From Oscillospiraceae bacterium (lineage in GTDB: Bacteria; Bacillota; Clostridia; Monoglobales; WRAG01), in contig WRAG01000019.1 of NCBI GenBank assembly GCA_009780345.1, positions 1-45,883 of the forward strand: a stretch of 45,883 bases of DNA, given 5' to 3'. A program made the translations under genes and the position numbers. Under the pieces are notes generated by a model, which saw nothing but the letters and a program-made list of their open reading frames with translations, made no database searches and was not told the DNA's origin. Shown piece after piece: positions 8,501 to 17,213 of the stretch (its first letter is position 1; every line of letters starts with the position of its first letter).

Positions 8501-8829
8501 GTTCCCATGATATTTAGCTTTACTCTAAGTTCTTGAATCTCGATTTCGTCATTTTTATATTGCTCGAAGAAATCTTCAAGGTCGAATCGTAAAAATGTTT
8601 CCCTTATCGCGGAACCGGGGCCGCCGTCAATCATGAACATTGCTCGTTGCTGTGGCGCTATGGTTTCCCGCGTGAACGCGCCATAGTCAAGTCGCACCGT
8701 GCTCCACATTAAGTCAGGTCGTTCTCTGCCCGGCGTTTCGTCGGGCATTCCCATTACCATTATGCTTGTAACCGACATAAGCGCGAAAATCATGGCGAAT
8801 GTAATTATTAACGATATAAATTTTCTCAT
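5569..8829 (-). CDS. SLH-anchored secreted protein with atrophied Ig-like repeats
   Basis: 1086 residues. Signal peptide (1-27), then a beta-rich region (about 35-240) that resembles the DNRLRE/CBM96-like module of its neighbours (ETFLRFDLEDFFEQ, GIYLMPPH). Three repeats follow that look like atrophied bacterial Ig domains (about 255-330, 460-550, 553-645), each with the W-x-S-S-x-P-x-(V/I)-I-(D/N)-P-A-T-G or related core. A discoidin-like sandwich (about 650-775) and a Pro/Gly linker (about 853-908) lead to three SLH domains (909-1086; PFTDIDGHWAARQIVWLYSR is the first), which bind pyruvylated wall polymer. No catalytic domain is recognised; a binding or scaffolding role for a polysaccharide is inferred. 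Its ATG overlaps the stop of the lyase gene (TGATG), so the two are translationally coupled. Confidence 0.85.
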   Translation of the reverse strand: MRKFISLIITFAMIFALMSVTSIMVMGMPDETPGRERPDLMWSTVRLDYGAFTRETIAPQQRAMFMIDGGPGSAIRETFLRFDLEDFFEQYKNDEIEIQELRVKLNIMGTDQQPIGIYLMPPHMSEFNYRTIDGAFVAATRPPSNSSMRNNVEYLVGRLTPRSPGHLLTADLWNGVDGFGIRDFLAKYPDITGVTMRLSKLYQVGSNGLALTHTGARTIVTMTGMTRMPNEPIMRVGYISDAIRRVRACIAELNITDDPLNISENLTLPTSWHNGVAINWHSSNPSVINPATGAVNRPAFGAGDRDVTLTATFSYADFSYQVRYDLTVLAMRANPAHAHVTFPVDTTATDALVGNSTITADVSSIMASIANLDSVWLRLIPLNGRFNVGDNVTVTFGGNTITSQLDDSGSVYIGDLSAALAAAGSNNVTFNIQSTAAFNGATVNVTPDLRPAIFAPTLQDALNETADYITADAIYYGDINYVRGNLNLFTEWRYSAIISWASIRPDIIDPATGIITRPQTDTPVTLTATVTIGSLSTTRTINIIALGLNSDAAYFERLFSEMTFPRTVETYNFTLPTNIARTQLTVDWESSSPYIVAINAGSGDYVNVIIDRPRFADNQTRITAIIDDDGTRVEHDFVFTIVRHSANNLFINRLIIDDDDSEHKRLAISENLDIPWRIEGNNRTISIDSRDFNPFSEFLVVYEGLPVSGLRVYSSRDALSWQHMHTTGLIQPNRANLISLSTAVYARFVRFVFPTGVSAVNLVAGYATGTDANEPGGNIFEGLNLPSVLTAPFEVPEFINGFAISSLTSANPSVIRIENNVMTPIPQASDMTINVTVAINIDGNTHTLTSPTRVPRTSQGQTPPPGGPGGPSGPSGPGGSSRPPGGGMDVGNIGSLTPPPPEDRPVELPFTDIDGHWAARQIVWLYSRDIIGGMGDGTFAPNNPMTREQMATIIMNAFDLERTNDNSPFADAIPGDWFFNAVSAMYDHGISLGDGTGNFGVGLNITRQDAVVLLYRYITNTMEWSYDLVEFADSDTIADYAWNAVHAMRAAGIVGGTPDGNFNPTAQITRAEMAVIIYRTLEFLRN

Positions 8830-11800
8830 CAGTCAAGCCCCCTTTCAGATGTTGGCGATAAATCAAGCAGTCTGCTGATTACAACCGTCGCTTGCGCGCG
8901 CGTCGCGGATGTTAGCGGCGAGAATTCGTCATTTCCAACGCCTGACATCAGCCCCGCGCCAACTGCGCCGGCAACCGCGTCGTATGCCCAGTCGGCAATC
9001 AGCGAAGCGTCTGCAAATATGCTTAAATCAGCGGAGTGATCATTCTCCAAATTCATCATTTCGAATGCCGTCATAAGCATTATCGCCATTTCCTGCCGTG
9101 AAATCTCGTCGTTCGGGCGGAAAGTTCCGTTATATCCGCTTACAAGTCCGGCGTTATACGCCGCGGCGACGGCGGAGGCGAACCAATCGATTCCGTTTAC
9201 ATCATTGAATATGTCGCCGTTGCCGTTGTTGGTGTAAAGCGGAATTCCAAGCGCTCTTACCAAAATTGTGGTAAATTGCGCGCGTGTGATATTGCTGTTC
9301 GGTGCGAATTCATGGTCTGCCACGCCGTTTACAACGCCGCGCGCGTACATTCGAAGAATTTCTTCCCGCGCCCAGTGGTTTTCGATGTCTGCGAACGGCA
9401 AATCGCTTACGTTGCCGTTATCCCCGCCATTTATCGGAGGAAGCGGAGGAAGCGGAGGAAGTTGATTCACATTATTTCCCGCGCCCGGAGCGGAAAGGTT
9501 TCCGCCGCCGTCAGGTCTGCCGATAGGCGGATCTGAACCGATAGGCGGAGCGTTCGGAGGAATTTGTGGCGGCGGAACGGGTGTTCTGCCGTTGGTTGTG
9601 ATAGCGTTACCATCGGTTGTGAACTGAACACTTACGCCGTTAAAGATTACGCGATCAACTTGTGTGTCGGTTACGATTCTAACTCCGTTTTCAGGAAGAG
9701 TGCGGCTTTCGGTGTCGATAAACATGGTTCGGTGTTCCCATCTTACGCCTAAGTCAGCCAATCTTCCGTCGAAAGATACTAAATCTTCACCGTCGCGTGT
9801 AAGCGTAGTTCCTTTAGTTAACGCTATCATCGCTAAGTTATTATTAACGTCAAGTTCAACATACGCCATTTGACCGTCGGTTGTAAATCTGTCAAACGAG
9901 CGCGTCGGGAAGTTAAACTCGCGCCAGTCAGGCATTCCTGCGTACCAGCGAGGGCGTTCCCAACCGGGCGGCAACGGTGCGGGCGGATTCCAAACCGTTG
10001 CCGAAAATCTCATTTCCGGCGGGAAGCCGGGATGGAAATCGTTCCCTGAATAGAAGAATCCGGTGTTTTGACCGATGTTAATTCTAAGTGAAGTCGCAAC
10101 ATATGTCGGAACGTTAAGGGGAATTCTATTCACCGCCACGAATGTTTGTTGCCCTTGACGATCAGGGAAAAGCAGGGTGTCAAATGTTGCCGGCCCCACA
10201 TGATCTACGCGAAGGTATGAAACGAAATCGGCAATTTCTTCGCCATGTTGCGGGCTTATCATAAAGCCTCTATCGTTTCTCGCGATAATTTCGTGAGGGT
10301 CGGCAGGAACGACCTGTATCTGCGGGCTATTCGCATAGTTGGTTGTCATCGCTTTGGTAACCGGGTCAATACTTAAGAAGTTTCGAGTGTCGGGACGCCA
10401 AATCTGCCTGTAAGTATGCGCGTCATTATCGTCAGGGAATATGAAGTCCGAAACGATCCAAAATCTGTTGTGAACGAAGAAAACTTTTCTGTGCGCTTCA
10501 AACCCTGCTTGCCAAATGTCTTCATGATCTTGATATCTTGGCCAAATTTTATCGGAACCCGCGTGAAGAAAGTCGAACACTCTGTTTGTGGCAAGCAGCA
10601 TTCTCTGCGGCTGATTAAAGTTGATGTTACCGGGATGTCGTAATTGATTTCGGTTATTGATTTCTATCGTATTGTGCGAAGAAGTTTGGGTCATAATTTG
10701 GGATACGGGCGAACCTTGAACATATCCGCTTCCGCCAACCTCAACAAGCATAGCTCTGCCATATGCCCACACGTCAAGCCCCAAATCATCGGGGTGAGAG
10801 TGAGAACCGCCGAACGTTGTGTTTATAGTCGCGCCGTAATCATTACGCCCCCAACCGCTTCGCATAAACGCAATGGCTTTCCACGGATATAAAACAGAGT
10901 ACCAATACGGCCTGGTTCCTCTTTCGCCATTCGATTGCAAATAGGCGGTAAATCCGTAAGGATCAACTAACGGGAATCGCTGATAAAGCTGTTGATAAAC
11001 CGCGGTGATACCATCATGCCGCCCGCCGCTTCCCCATGGCTGCATCTGCCTTGCGGGCATTGTCATATCGACGAAATACCGCGCGAGCATTTGGAAATGT
11101 CGAATCATAGCGGCGTAATGGTGATTATCCTCTTCCTCATGAATAGATATTATTTCAAGTATTGCCAACATTTCTCTTAAAACGCCGAGGATGTAACCGG
11201 AAGTAGATTCAGGATAACTTCCGTCGGGATTAAGATATATATCAAACAAATTTACAAGTGATGTTTTCGCCCGTTCCCACTCGCCGTCAATTCGTATTTC
11301 AGGATGCCATCCCATTGCGTGGAACGAACCGTAAAGCTGCGCCAAAACCTGGTTAAACGCGCCGCCGACGCTGACGGCTTGCAATCCGCCGACTCGCACA
11401 TGCTCGTGAATATACTTCAAGAGTGCGGTAAGAATTTCCGGCGTCATAAGACTGCTGTCCAACATTCCGAAAAGCAGGCTGTTTAAGTTCGCGACACGCC
11501 AACCGGCGTCGAGGCGGCGCGGAAATCCTACGTCGGATTGCTGAGTATACATTTCTATCACATATTCTAATGCTTTAAAGCCGAATATTTCCTCTTCGGT
11601 TCGAAGATATCGCTCTAACATCCATTGAATAGGTTGCAAACGAGGGCCAACATTCAGCCACTCGGCTTCCAGGTTCCACAAACTTGATATTCCGGCATGC
11701 CATATGTATCCGGTTAGTTTATAGTTGAAAATCATCGGAAAATGTCCGTCCCACGTGAACGCATGCTCGTTAAAAACGGTGTCAAGAACCTGCTGACTCC

Positions 11801-14240
11801 TCGGGAAGAAAACGAACATCTTTTTATCTCGATCAACGTCAGATCGTGCGTAAAACCTCAGTTGCATTGACGTAATTCGCCCCATGTCGGGAAGGTTAAA
11901 GTGCAAATAAGTTCGCGCGGTGTCATCTCCGAAAGGAGTAGGGATGATAGACGTTCTGCCATGTACATCTGTATGTATCTGCGGCTCGCCCAAAGCTTCG
12001 CGCACGAGCAATATTTCCTCATTACCAAAGTTTACGTCAGAATTTGCGCCCGCGCTTATGAACATGTCAGCGTGAACAGGGAAAGTTCTTTGTACTCCGT
12101 CCACCATAATAAGCATTTCCGCTCCATATTGCCCGTTGCCCCATCTGCGGCTTTTTATTTCAATCGCGGAGCCGTCCATGTCGCTGTCCATTAGGAAAAA
12201 CGATCTGGGAACCGAATATCCTAACGGCGTAAGGTCGATATCGATAGTGTGCCACCGCCATTCCGGTCCGATGTGAGTCATTGCGACGGGAATGTCTAAT
12301 TGCCACCAACCGAATATGTCTTCCGCCATCATTTCGGCGGCAAAGAAATTCGGACGCATAGGAACTTCATACGTTCGCCCTAAATCACGGTTTCGGTAGT
12401 AAACCAAGAGTTGCGCTCTCGCCTCGTCGTAATCTCCACGCTGTGCCGCGAGCATAACATATCTGAGGTCCGGGAGCAAGTCGTATCTTAGCACAGGATG
12501 ATTATAAGTCACCCAGCCGCCTGCCCAGTTATTCATGCTTGCCCTAAAAACCTGCTGCGGAACCCACCCGCCGAGTCCGTTGTTTAAGTTAGGGTTCCAA
12601 ACTCCGAAAAACGCTTCGTCGGTTATATGTTGCGGGTCTCGAAGCTCGCGGAAACCCGCGCCGCCATCTTGTCGTAAGATGGTTACCGAAAAAACCCGGC
12701 TAAACGTATATCCGCCGACAGTCGCAATAGCCGCCAACGCAACGTGTGCGTCGCCTTCGCCTGCAAACGGCCGGTCAACACGGCCGTTGTTTCCCAAAAA
12801 CTCTTGATTTGAAGATTGCCAACGTATAGTGACGCCGTTGATTGAAGGAGGCAATGTCATATTGCGGATTACCGCGCTTGTATCGCCGAGATCTAACATT
12901 GCAAGCGCGTTCATAGCCTGTCGTATATCGTCGTCAACGCCGTCGAGAATAAATAAATCATCGCTGTCTCTTAAACGTCCGTTTCCTGTCGCCGCAAGCG
13001 CGAAATTTGCGGAATTTCCGCTTACAAAATTCGAGACGTCGATTTGAGTAGTGGTTTCGTTCATATTTGCTATAAATCTTGATATCAGGGTTCCGTTTGC
13101 CGAATGTAAAGTATAGTAATCGCCCGGCACAAGGTATGAATTCGGAACTCTGAGAACGTATCCCGTTACGCCTGAGACGTTTGAGGATATATTAAACGAT
13201 ATATCCATCGAGTTGTTTACCACAGCGGTTTCGGTTCCCGGAAAACTTCCTTGACGCAACACCATTGTTTCATAGGTGAAAACGCGGGTGATATTGTTTA
13301 AAGTAACGGTCGCTTCGAACTGAACCAGCGTGCTACTTCCATGAAATCCCGGGCGGTTAACAAGAACGCCGCTGTTGTTAATCACGTCAGGACGAGAACT
13401 TTGCCACGAAATCGTGCCGCCGAATCCCGGCCAGGTCGTTGCTAGCCCTAAATTGAAAGTGTCGGTATAAATCGCGCGAGGGAAAAGCTGTTCAAGTTCC
13501 TCGCCGACGTTAGCAATTGGAACCAACTCCGGCGCGTATGAAACTTCAAGGTGAGGCCTAAGCGGTCGTCCGTTAGCGCCATATGTGAGATTCGTGTTAG
13601 GCACGAAAACCGTTACGTCTGACGTTCCGAAAAATTTAAGTCCAACAATGGTTTGCCCCGGATTATTCGCAAAATATTCAAGCACGTGAGGCAATATATT
13701 AGGCGAATTCATCGGAGAGGCGGGCGGAACGCCTGTTTGCTGCCACACCAAATTAGAGCGGTAAGTGATTAAACCTAAATTTCTTGCCGCGCCGTAGGTT
13801 GGTATATCGCTTTGCGTAATTCTCATGGTAAGATCGGATGTAAGAAGATACACGTTAAAATTACTGTTAGCGTTTCCGCCGCCACCAAGATCAGCGTGCA
13901 TTCCAATGGTAAGCGAATCCAACTCGTCTAAAATATTCATATAATTCGCTAAATCAAATGTTAAAAAGAATAATCTATGGCGATTTCCGCCACCGCCGCC
14001 CGCGAACGCGCCGTTCGTTATCCTTCCGTCAAGAACGACTTGCGTTCCGCTTGGCGTGTTGTCGCCCGAAACTGTCGGATTGCCTTGTGTTCCTCCAAAG
14101 TCAACGCTTACAATCGTTCTGACATTGACATATTCCACCGTTGTCCCTGCCATTGCCGGCGTTGCGCCAAAAATCGGCAAAATGGAAAGCGCCATAGTAA
14201 ATGCCAGTAGTAAGCATAACGGTTTCATTCTGATACTCAT
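8829..14240 (-). CDS. giant SLH-anchored heparinase II/III-like polysaccharide lyase
   Basis: 1803 residues. Order: signal peptide (1-31); DNRLRE/CBM96-like module (about 40-235); atrophied Ig-like repeat (about 250-330); a linking beta region; second such repeat (about 430-525); heparinase II/III N-terminal-like region with an inserted second DNRLRE-like module (about 720-830); alpha-helical toroid (about 850-1130, with DGSYPESTSGYILGVLREML); heparinase II/III beta-sandwich domain (about 1135-1420), where SGWGRNDYGATINTTFGGSH and the following S-H1149-P-D-D match the family's conserved histidine region; Pro/Gly linker (1552-1610); three SLH domains (about 1614-1800). The family cleaves uronic-acid polysaccharides (heparin, alginate, ulvan-like glycans) by beta-elimination. 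Substrate is not predictable here. The ATG at 14240 has GGAGGAG 6-8 nt upstream. Confidence 0.85.
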   Translation of the reverse strand: MSIRMKPLCLLLAFTMALSILPIFGATPAMAGTTVEYVNVRTIVSVDFGGTQGNPTVSGDNTPSGTQVVLDGRITNGAFAGGGGGNRHRLFFLTFDLANYMNILDELDSLTIGMHADLGGGGNANSNFNVYLLTSDLTMRITQSDIPTYGAARNLGLITYRSNLVWQQTGVPPASPMNSPNILPHVLEYFANNPGQTIVGLKFFGTSDVTVFVPNTNLTYGANGRPLRPHLEVSYAPELVPIANVGEELEQLFPRAIYTDTFNLGLATTWPGFGGTISWQSSRPDVINNSGVLVNRPGFHGSSTLVQFEATVTLNNITRVFTYETMVLRQGSFPGTETAVVNNSMDISFNISSNVSGVTGYVLRVPNSYLVPGDYYTLHSANGTLISRFIANMNETTTQIDVSNFVSGNSANFALAATGNGRLRDSDDLFILDGVDDDIRQAMNALAMLDLGDTSAVIRNMTLPPSINGVTIRWQSSNQEFLGNNGRVDRPFAGEGDAHVALAAIATVGGYTFSRVFSVTILRQDGGAGFRELRDPQHITDEAFFGVWNPNLNNGLGGWVPQQVFRASMNNWAGGWVTYNHPVLRYDLLPDLRYVMLAAQRGDYDEARAQLLVYYRNRDLGRTYEVPMRPNFFAAEMMAEDIFGWWQLDIPVAMTHIGPEWRWHTIDIDLTPLGYSVPRSFFLMDSDMDGSAIEIKSRRWGNGQYGAEMLIMVDGVQRTFPVHADMFISAGANSDVNFGNEEILLVREALGEPQIHTDVHGRTSIIPTPFGDDTARTYLHFNLPDMGRITSMQLRFYARSDVDRDKKMFVFFPRSQQVLDTVFNEHAFTWDGHFPMIFNYKLTGYIWHAGISSLWNLEAEWLNVGPRLQPIQWMLERYLRTEEEIFGFKALEYVIEMYTQQSDVGFPRRLDAGWRVANLNSLLFGMLDSSLMTPEILTALLKYIHEHVRVGGLQAVSVGGAFNQVLAQLYGSFHAMGWHPEIRIDGEWERAKTSLVNLFDIYLNPDGSYPESTSGYILGVLREMLAILEIISIHEEEDNHHYAAMIRHFQMLARYFVDMTMPARQMQPWGSGGRHDGITAVYQQLYQRFPLVDPYGFTAYLQSNGERGTRPYWYSVLYPWKAIAFMRSGWGRNDYGATINTTFGGSHSHPDDLGLDVWAYGRAMLVEVGGSGYVQGSPVSQIMTQTSSHNTIEINNRNQLRHPGNINFNQPQRMLLATNRVFDFLHAGSDKIWPRYQDHEDIWQAGFEAHRKVFFVHNRFWIVSDFIFPDDNDAHTYRQIWRPDTRNFLSIDPVTKAMTTNYANSPQIQVVPADPHEIIARNDRGFMISPQHGEEIADFVSYLRVDHVGPATFDTLLFPDRQGQQTFVAVNRIPLNVPTYVATSLRINIGQNTGFFYSGNDFHPGFPPEMRFSATVWNPPAPLPPGWERPRWYAGMPDWREFNFPTRSFDRFTTDGQMAYVELDVNNNLAMIALTKGTTLTRDGEDLVSFDGRLADLGVRWEHRTMFIDTESRTLPENGVRIVTDTQVDRVIFNGVSVQFTTDGNAITTNGRTPVPPPQIPPNAPPIGSDPPIGRPDGGGNLSAPGAGNNVNQLPPLPPLPPINGGDNGNVSDLPFADIENHWAREEILRMYARGVVNGVADHEFAPNSNITRAQFTTILVRALGIPLYTNNGNGDIFNDVNGIDWFASAVAAAYNAGLVSGYNGTFRPNDEISRQEMAIMLMTAFEMMNLENDHSADLSIFADASLIADWAYDAVAGAVGAGLMSGVGNDEFSPLTSATRAQATVVISRLLDLSPTSERGLD

Positions 14241-14261
14241 TCAAACTCCTCCTTATTTATT

Positions 14262-14593
14262 CGAGAAAGCAAAAATGCTTGCTTGCCGGTAGATTGCGAC
14301 CAATCACACTTCGTCAGCAAACAACTCGTGTTCTTGGGCAATCCTCAAGTACGAGCCGTTTGCGAAAACACGGTAGACTTCACCCAATCGTTCAGCGGCA
14401 AAAAGCACCTTGAACTCTTGGGAAGTCCTCAAGGACGTGGCATTAGCAAAATTAAAATTTTGATGCCACAGCCAGTTTTCGACGGCTCAGCAAATGACAT
14501 TTTTGCGACGACAGCCGGGTAAATACCCCGCGGTTTACCGCGGAATGCGTGCCATAAGGCACGCGGGTCCAGAGCTTGCTCTGGGGTAGATAC
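14262..14593. repeat. intergenic repeat mosaic 1
   Basis: The 356-bp gap before the lyase gene holds no gene. It contains the module CAATCACACTTCGT...AACTCGTGTTCTTGG (14300-14340), a GTGGCATTAGC...GATGCCAC hairpin module (14437-14469), and three adjacent perfect hairpins near 14525-14585 (CCGCGGTTTACCGCGG, GCGTGCCATAAGGCACGC, CCAGAGCTTGCTCTGG). The same modules occur at 19.8, 45.4, 45.6 and 45.8 kb. Because it separates two genes read in the same direction, it may cut or stabilise the transcript. Confidence 0.8.
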
Positions 14594-14596
14594 CCG

Positions 14597-17173
14597 TCAT
14601 TCTACGGCCAGTACTCTTGCAAGTGGACGAAGAGTATTAAAACCTTCAAGGAACATTACTCTTACCGATGATGCAGCCGCAACATCAGTAAACGCGCCGA
14701 CTCCGCCCGCGAAACTTATAAACGTTTGCGTAGCATACAACTCAATATTCGCCGCCGGAACGATCAGATAATCTATCATTCGGTTGTTTCCGTCATAGAA
14801 TGCGAGAATTGGTGTAACGTTTTCCGGGTCGCCGCCCGGAATATTCCTCGATCCGAATCCTCGTATATTTATAACGGTCGCGTCTTTGATATTATCCATA
14901 GTAAGCGGTGCGTTTGCTTGATCGAAAGCTTGAATTCTTGGCAGTCCCAATCCCTCAGTTTGCTCAGCGGGTATAAATAATTTCGGGCGCGTGTCTTGGT
15001 CTGTTCCGTGAATGAATGCCAACGTGTTAACGGTTGTTATGTTCGTTAAAACAAAAGCGAAGTTGGTAACGCCAGCGTTTGCAGGGTCATCGAAGTATGC
15101 TTGTAATATATTGGTAAAGTCGAAGCTTAATTCCATCGGGAAAGGACCGCTTCGCGGGTAAGAAACCGTAACTTGCGGAGCATATCTTAAAAATTCGGCG
15201 GCAGACATTTCGTTAATTAGCATATCAAACGCGCTTAACCCAACATTTTGATTCAAAGGAGCAATAATACCCGGAATTTGGGCGGCAAACGGATTAGTAA
15301 CTCCCATAGCCGGCCATCTTTGAGGATGATTTAAGTGTATGTCATAAACTTTGTCCGCAGGAATCAAAAACGCCGTAAATGCCGGCTCCGGTCCGCTTGC
15401 ATTCTCAATACCGTTTAATGTAACTGTAAAAGTTACACTTCTCTCGTCGGTAGAGCCATCGACAGACAGAATATTCGTGATATCTTCAGGCGATAAATCA
15501 TATCTGAACACAACGTCGCGCCGCGCCGCCGGAGAACCTCCACCGGGACCGATTTGTACACCGGTTCCTACTGCCGGCCCCATAATGGTGTTCGCGTTTC
15601 CAAGAATAACGAAATCGTTTCGATCCGGAATAGCGTAAATTCCGCCGTCACTTCGAACCATTTGCATTAATGACGGTTGAGTTATAACTCTCGATAATGC
15701 CGGATTCGCGCCGTCGAATAACCACCCGGCGTACAGCGTCAAAATTCCGGTTGTTGAATTGGCGTAATCCGACACGTAATCAGTATCGAAATTCCACTCT
15801 TGCATAAGGTTTCTATCTCTAAACCAACCGATAAACTCGTTGTACTCGCGAATAGGTTCATTCGGCTCTGTGATGATTGCATTTGCTGCGACCCCTCTGA
15901 TTCGTGGAACTAAATTTCCGCCGCGGCTGTCAAAATTAACTCTGAATGTATTGAGGGTAAGCAAGCCGCCCTCTTCATCAAAGTAATCAAACGAAGCCTC
16001 TAAATCTTCTTCGTTGTTAAACACTTCTATTATAACATTAAAACTGCTGTCGTTATCTACGACAAACGGAACATTAAGAGTAGGAAATAGTGTAATAGCA
16101 GAGGAAGCGGCAAGACCGCTGATTGTTTCCGAATTTCCGTTTGATTCAAATGTTACGTTGATGGTATAGCCTGCTCTTGTGCCGACTATTTCAATCGCAA
16201 CCGTGTCCGCGGGATTGTTTGCGTTAACAGTAAACTCAAACGTGTCCGGAAGTTCGGTCGGAACATATAATCTCATGGTCGGCGCAACCGAAGCGCTTGC
16301 AAGGATTCCGTTATTGTCTAAACAAGATATTGACATCATAACTCTGACTATGCCATCGTTAAAAAGATCGTCATACACTTCGCCTGCCGCGAAATCTTCA
16401 AGATAAGCTTGAAGAGCCGCGGTAATATTAAAGAATACTACGCCGGAAAGTCCTGCGGCGTTCGTCACGCCGGCTCTTGCCGCGGGCGGGCGTATATTAG
16501 ATGACGAAGTAAGCTCGGCTTGCGGCAAGTCAGGATTAATAAATCTTAAAAAGTCTCTCGCTGTAGCCATTCGTTGGAACATTGTGATATAATTAACGCC
16601 GCCCGGGTACGAATAAGTGTTTTCTACATCATCATAAGTTAGAAAACCGTGTGTTATCTCCGCCGGAACCAAATAAATATTCCAATACAACGGCCAAGCA
16701 GGTGTGCCGCCTGTCGAAATTTCAATAGGAGTAAATCCGAACAGAACCTGCTCGTCTATATCGGTGCTTAAAGGGTTTAACGATTTAATTGTATCTACCT
16801 GCTCTTCGGTTAACTCAAACATTACCCACGCTTCTCGATAATCGCCGGTAGCGCTTAAATTGTTAGTTCCAAGCTGGAAACTTGTAACATTAACGCCGCC
16901 GCCACCGCCCGAATCGTGCAAACCATACGGACCTTGGTCGTTATTTGCAGTTGTTGCGTTTGCAACCGACTCTGCCGCCGTCGCGGTAGGAGACGTTCTG
17001 AACGGTCCGACGCCTCTTTGCGAGCGCGCCCAACCATGCCACGCCCGCTCAATCGGCGGCGCAGACGGACTCGTCGGATTCGCCGTCGCAGGTTGCAGCG
17101 GAATTAACACAAACAACGTTGCCACCATTGTGAATACTACCAATAAAGATGTAATTTTGCTAAACTTTTTCAT
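14597..17173 (-). CDS. large secreted protein with two DNRLRE-like halves and a Listeria-Bacteroides repeat
   Basis: 858 residues, signal peptide 1-31 (cut after PATA-N likely). Two long regions (about 95-310 and 500-735) share the same layout: an AW or VVFRYDLS-type strand, a NIYLVPAE/AFLIPADKVYD strand, then FNITAALQAYLED / FDFTNILQAYFDD, so the protein is internally duplicated and related to the DNRLRE/CBM96-like modules next door. Between them lies a Listeria-Bacteroides type repeat (FRVNFDSRGGNLV...EFIGWFRDRNLMQEW...LTLYAGW, about 405-490). No SLH or sorting signal is present, so it should be released or held by a partner. No enzyme domain is recognised. AGGAGGG precedes the ATG by 6 nt, and the gene lies 40 bp after the barrel-protein gene, so they are probably cotranscribed. 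Confidence 0.75.
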   Translation of the reverse strand: MKKFSKITSLLVVFTMVATLFVLIPLQPATANPTSPSAPPIERAWHGWARSQRGVGPFRTSPTATAAESVANATTANNDQGPYGLHDSGGGGGVNVTSFQLGTNNLSATGDYREAWVMFELTEEQVDTIKSLNPLSTDIDEQVLFGFTPIEISTGGTPAWPLYWNIYLVPAEITHGFLTYDDVENTYSYPGGVNYITMFQRMATARDFLRFINPDLPQAELTSSSNIRPPAARAGVTNAAGLSGVVFFNITAALQAYLEDFAAGEVYDDLFNDGIVRVMMSISCLDNNGILASASVAPTMRLYVPTELPDTFEFTVNANNPADTVAIEIVGTRAGYTINVTFESNGNSETISGLAASSAITLFPTLNVPFVVDNDSSFNVIIEVFNNEEDLEASFDYFDEEGGLLTLNTFRVNFDSRGGNLVPRIRGVAANAIITEPNEPIREYNEFIGWFRDRNLMQEWNFDTDYVSDYANSTTGILTLYAGWLFDGANPALSRVITQPSLMQMVRSDGGIYAIPDRNDFVILGNANTIMGPAVGTGVQIGPGGGSPAARRDVVFRYDLSPEDITNILSVDGSTDERSVTFTVTLNGIENASGPEPAFTAFLIPADKVYDIHLNHPQRWPAMGVTNPFAAQIPGIIAPLNQNVGLSAFDMLINEMSAAEFLRYAPQVTVSYPRSGPFPMELSFDFTNILQAYFDDPANAGVTNFAFVLTNITTVNTLAFIHGTDQDTRPKLFIPAEQTEGLGLPRIQAFDQANAPLTMDNIKDATVINIRGFGSRNIPGGDPENVTPILAFYDGNNRMIDYLIVPAANIELYATQTFISFAGGVGAFTDVAAASSVRVMFLEGFNTLRPLARVLAVE

Positions 17174-17213
17174 TTTTTACCCTCCTAAAATGTGTTGCTT
17201 TATATGAATTTAA

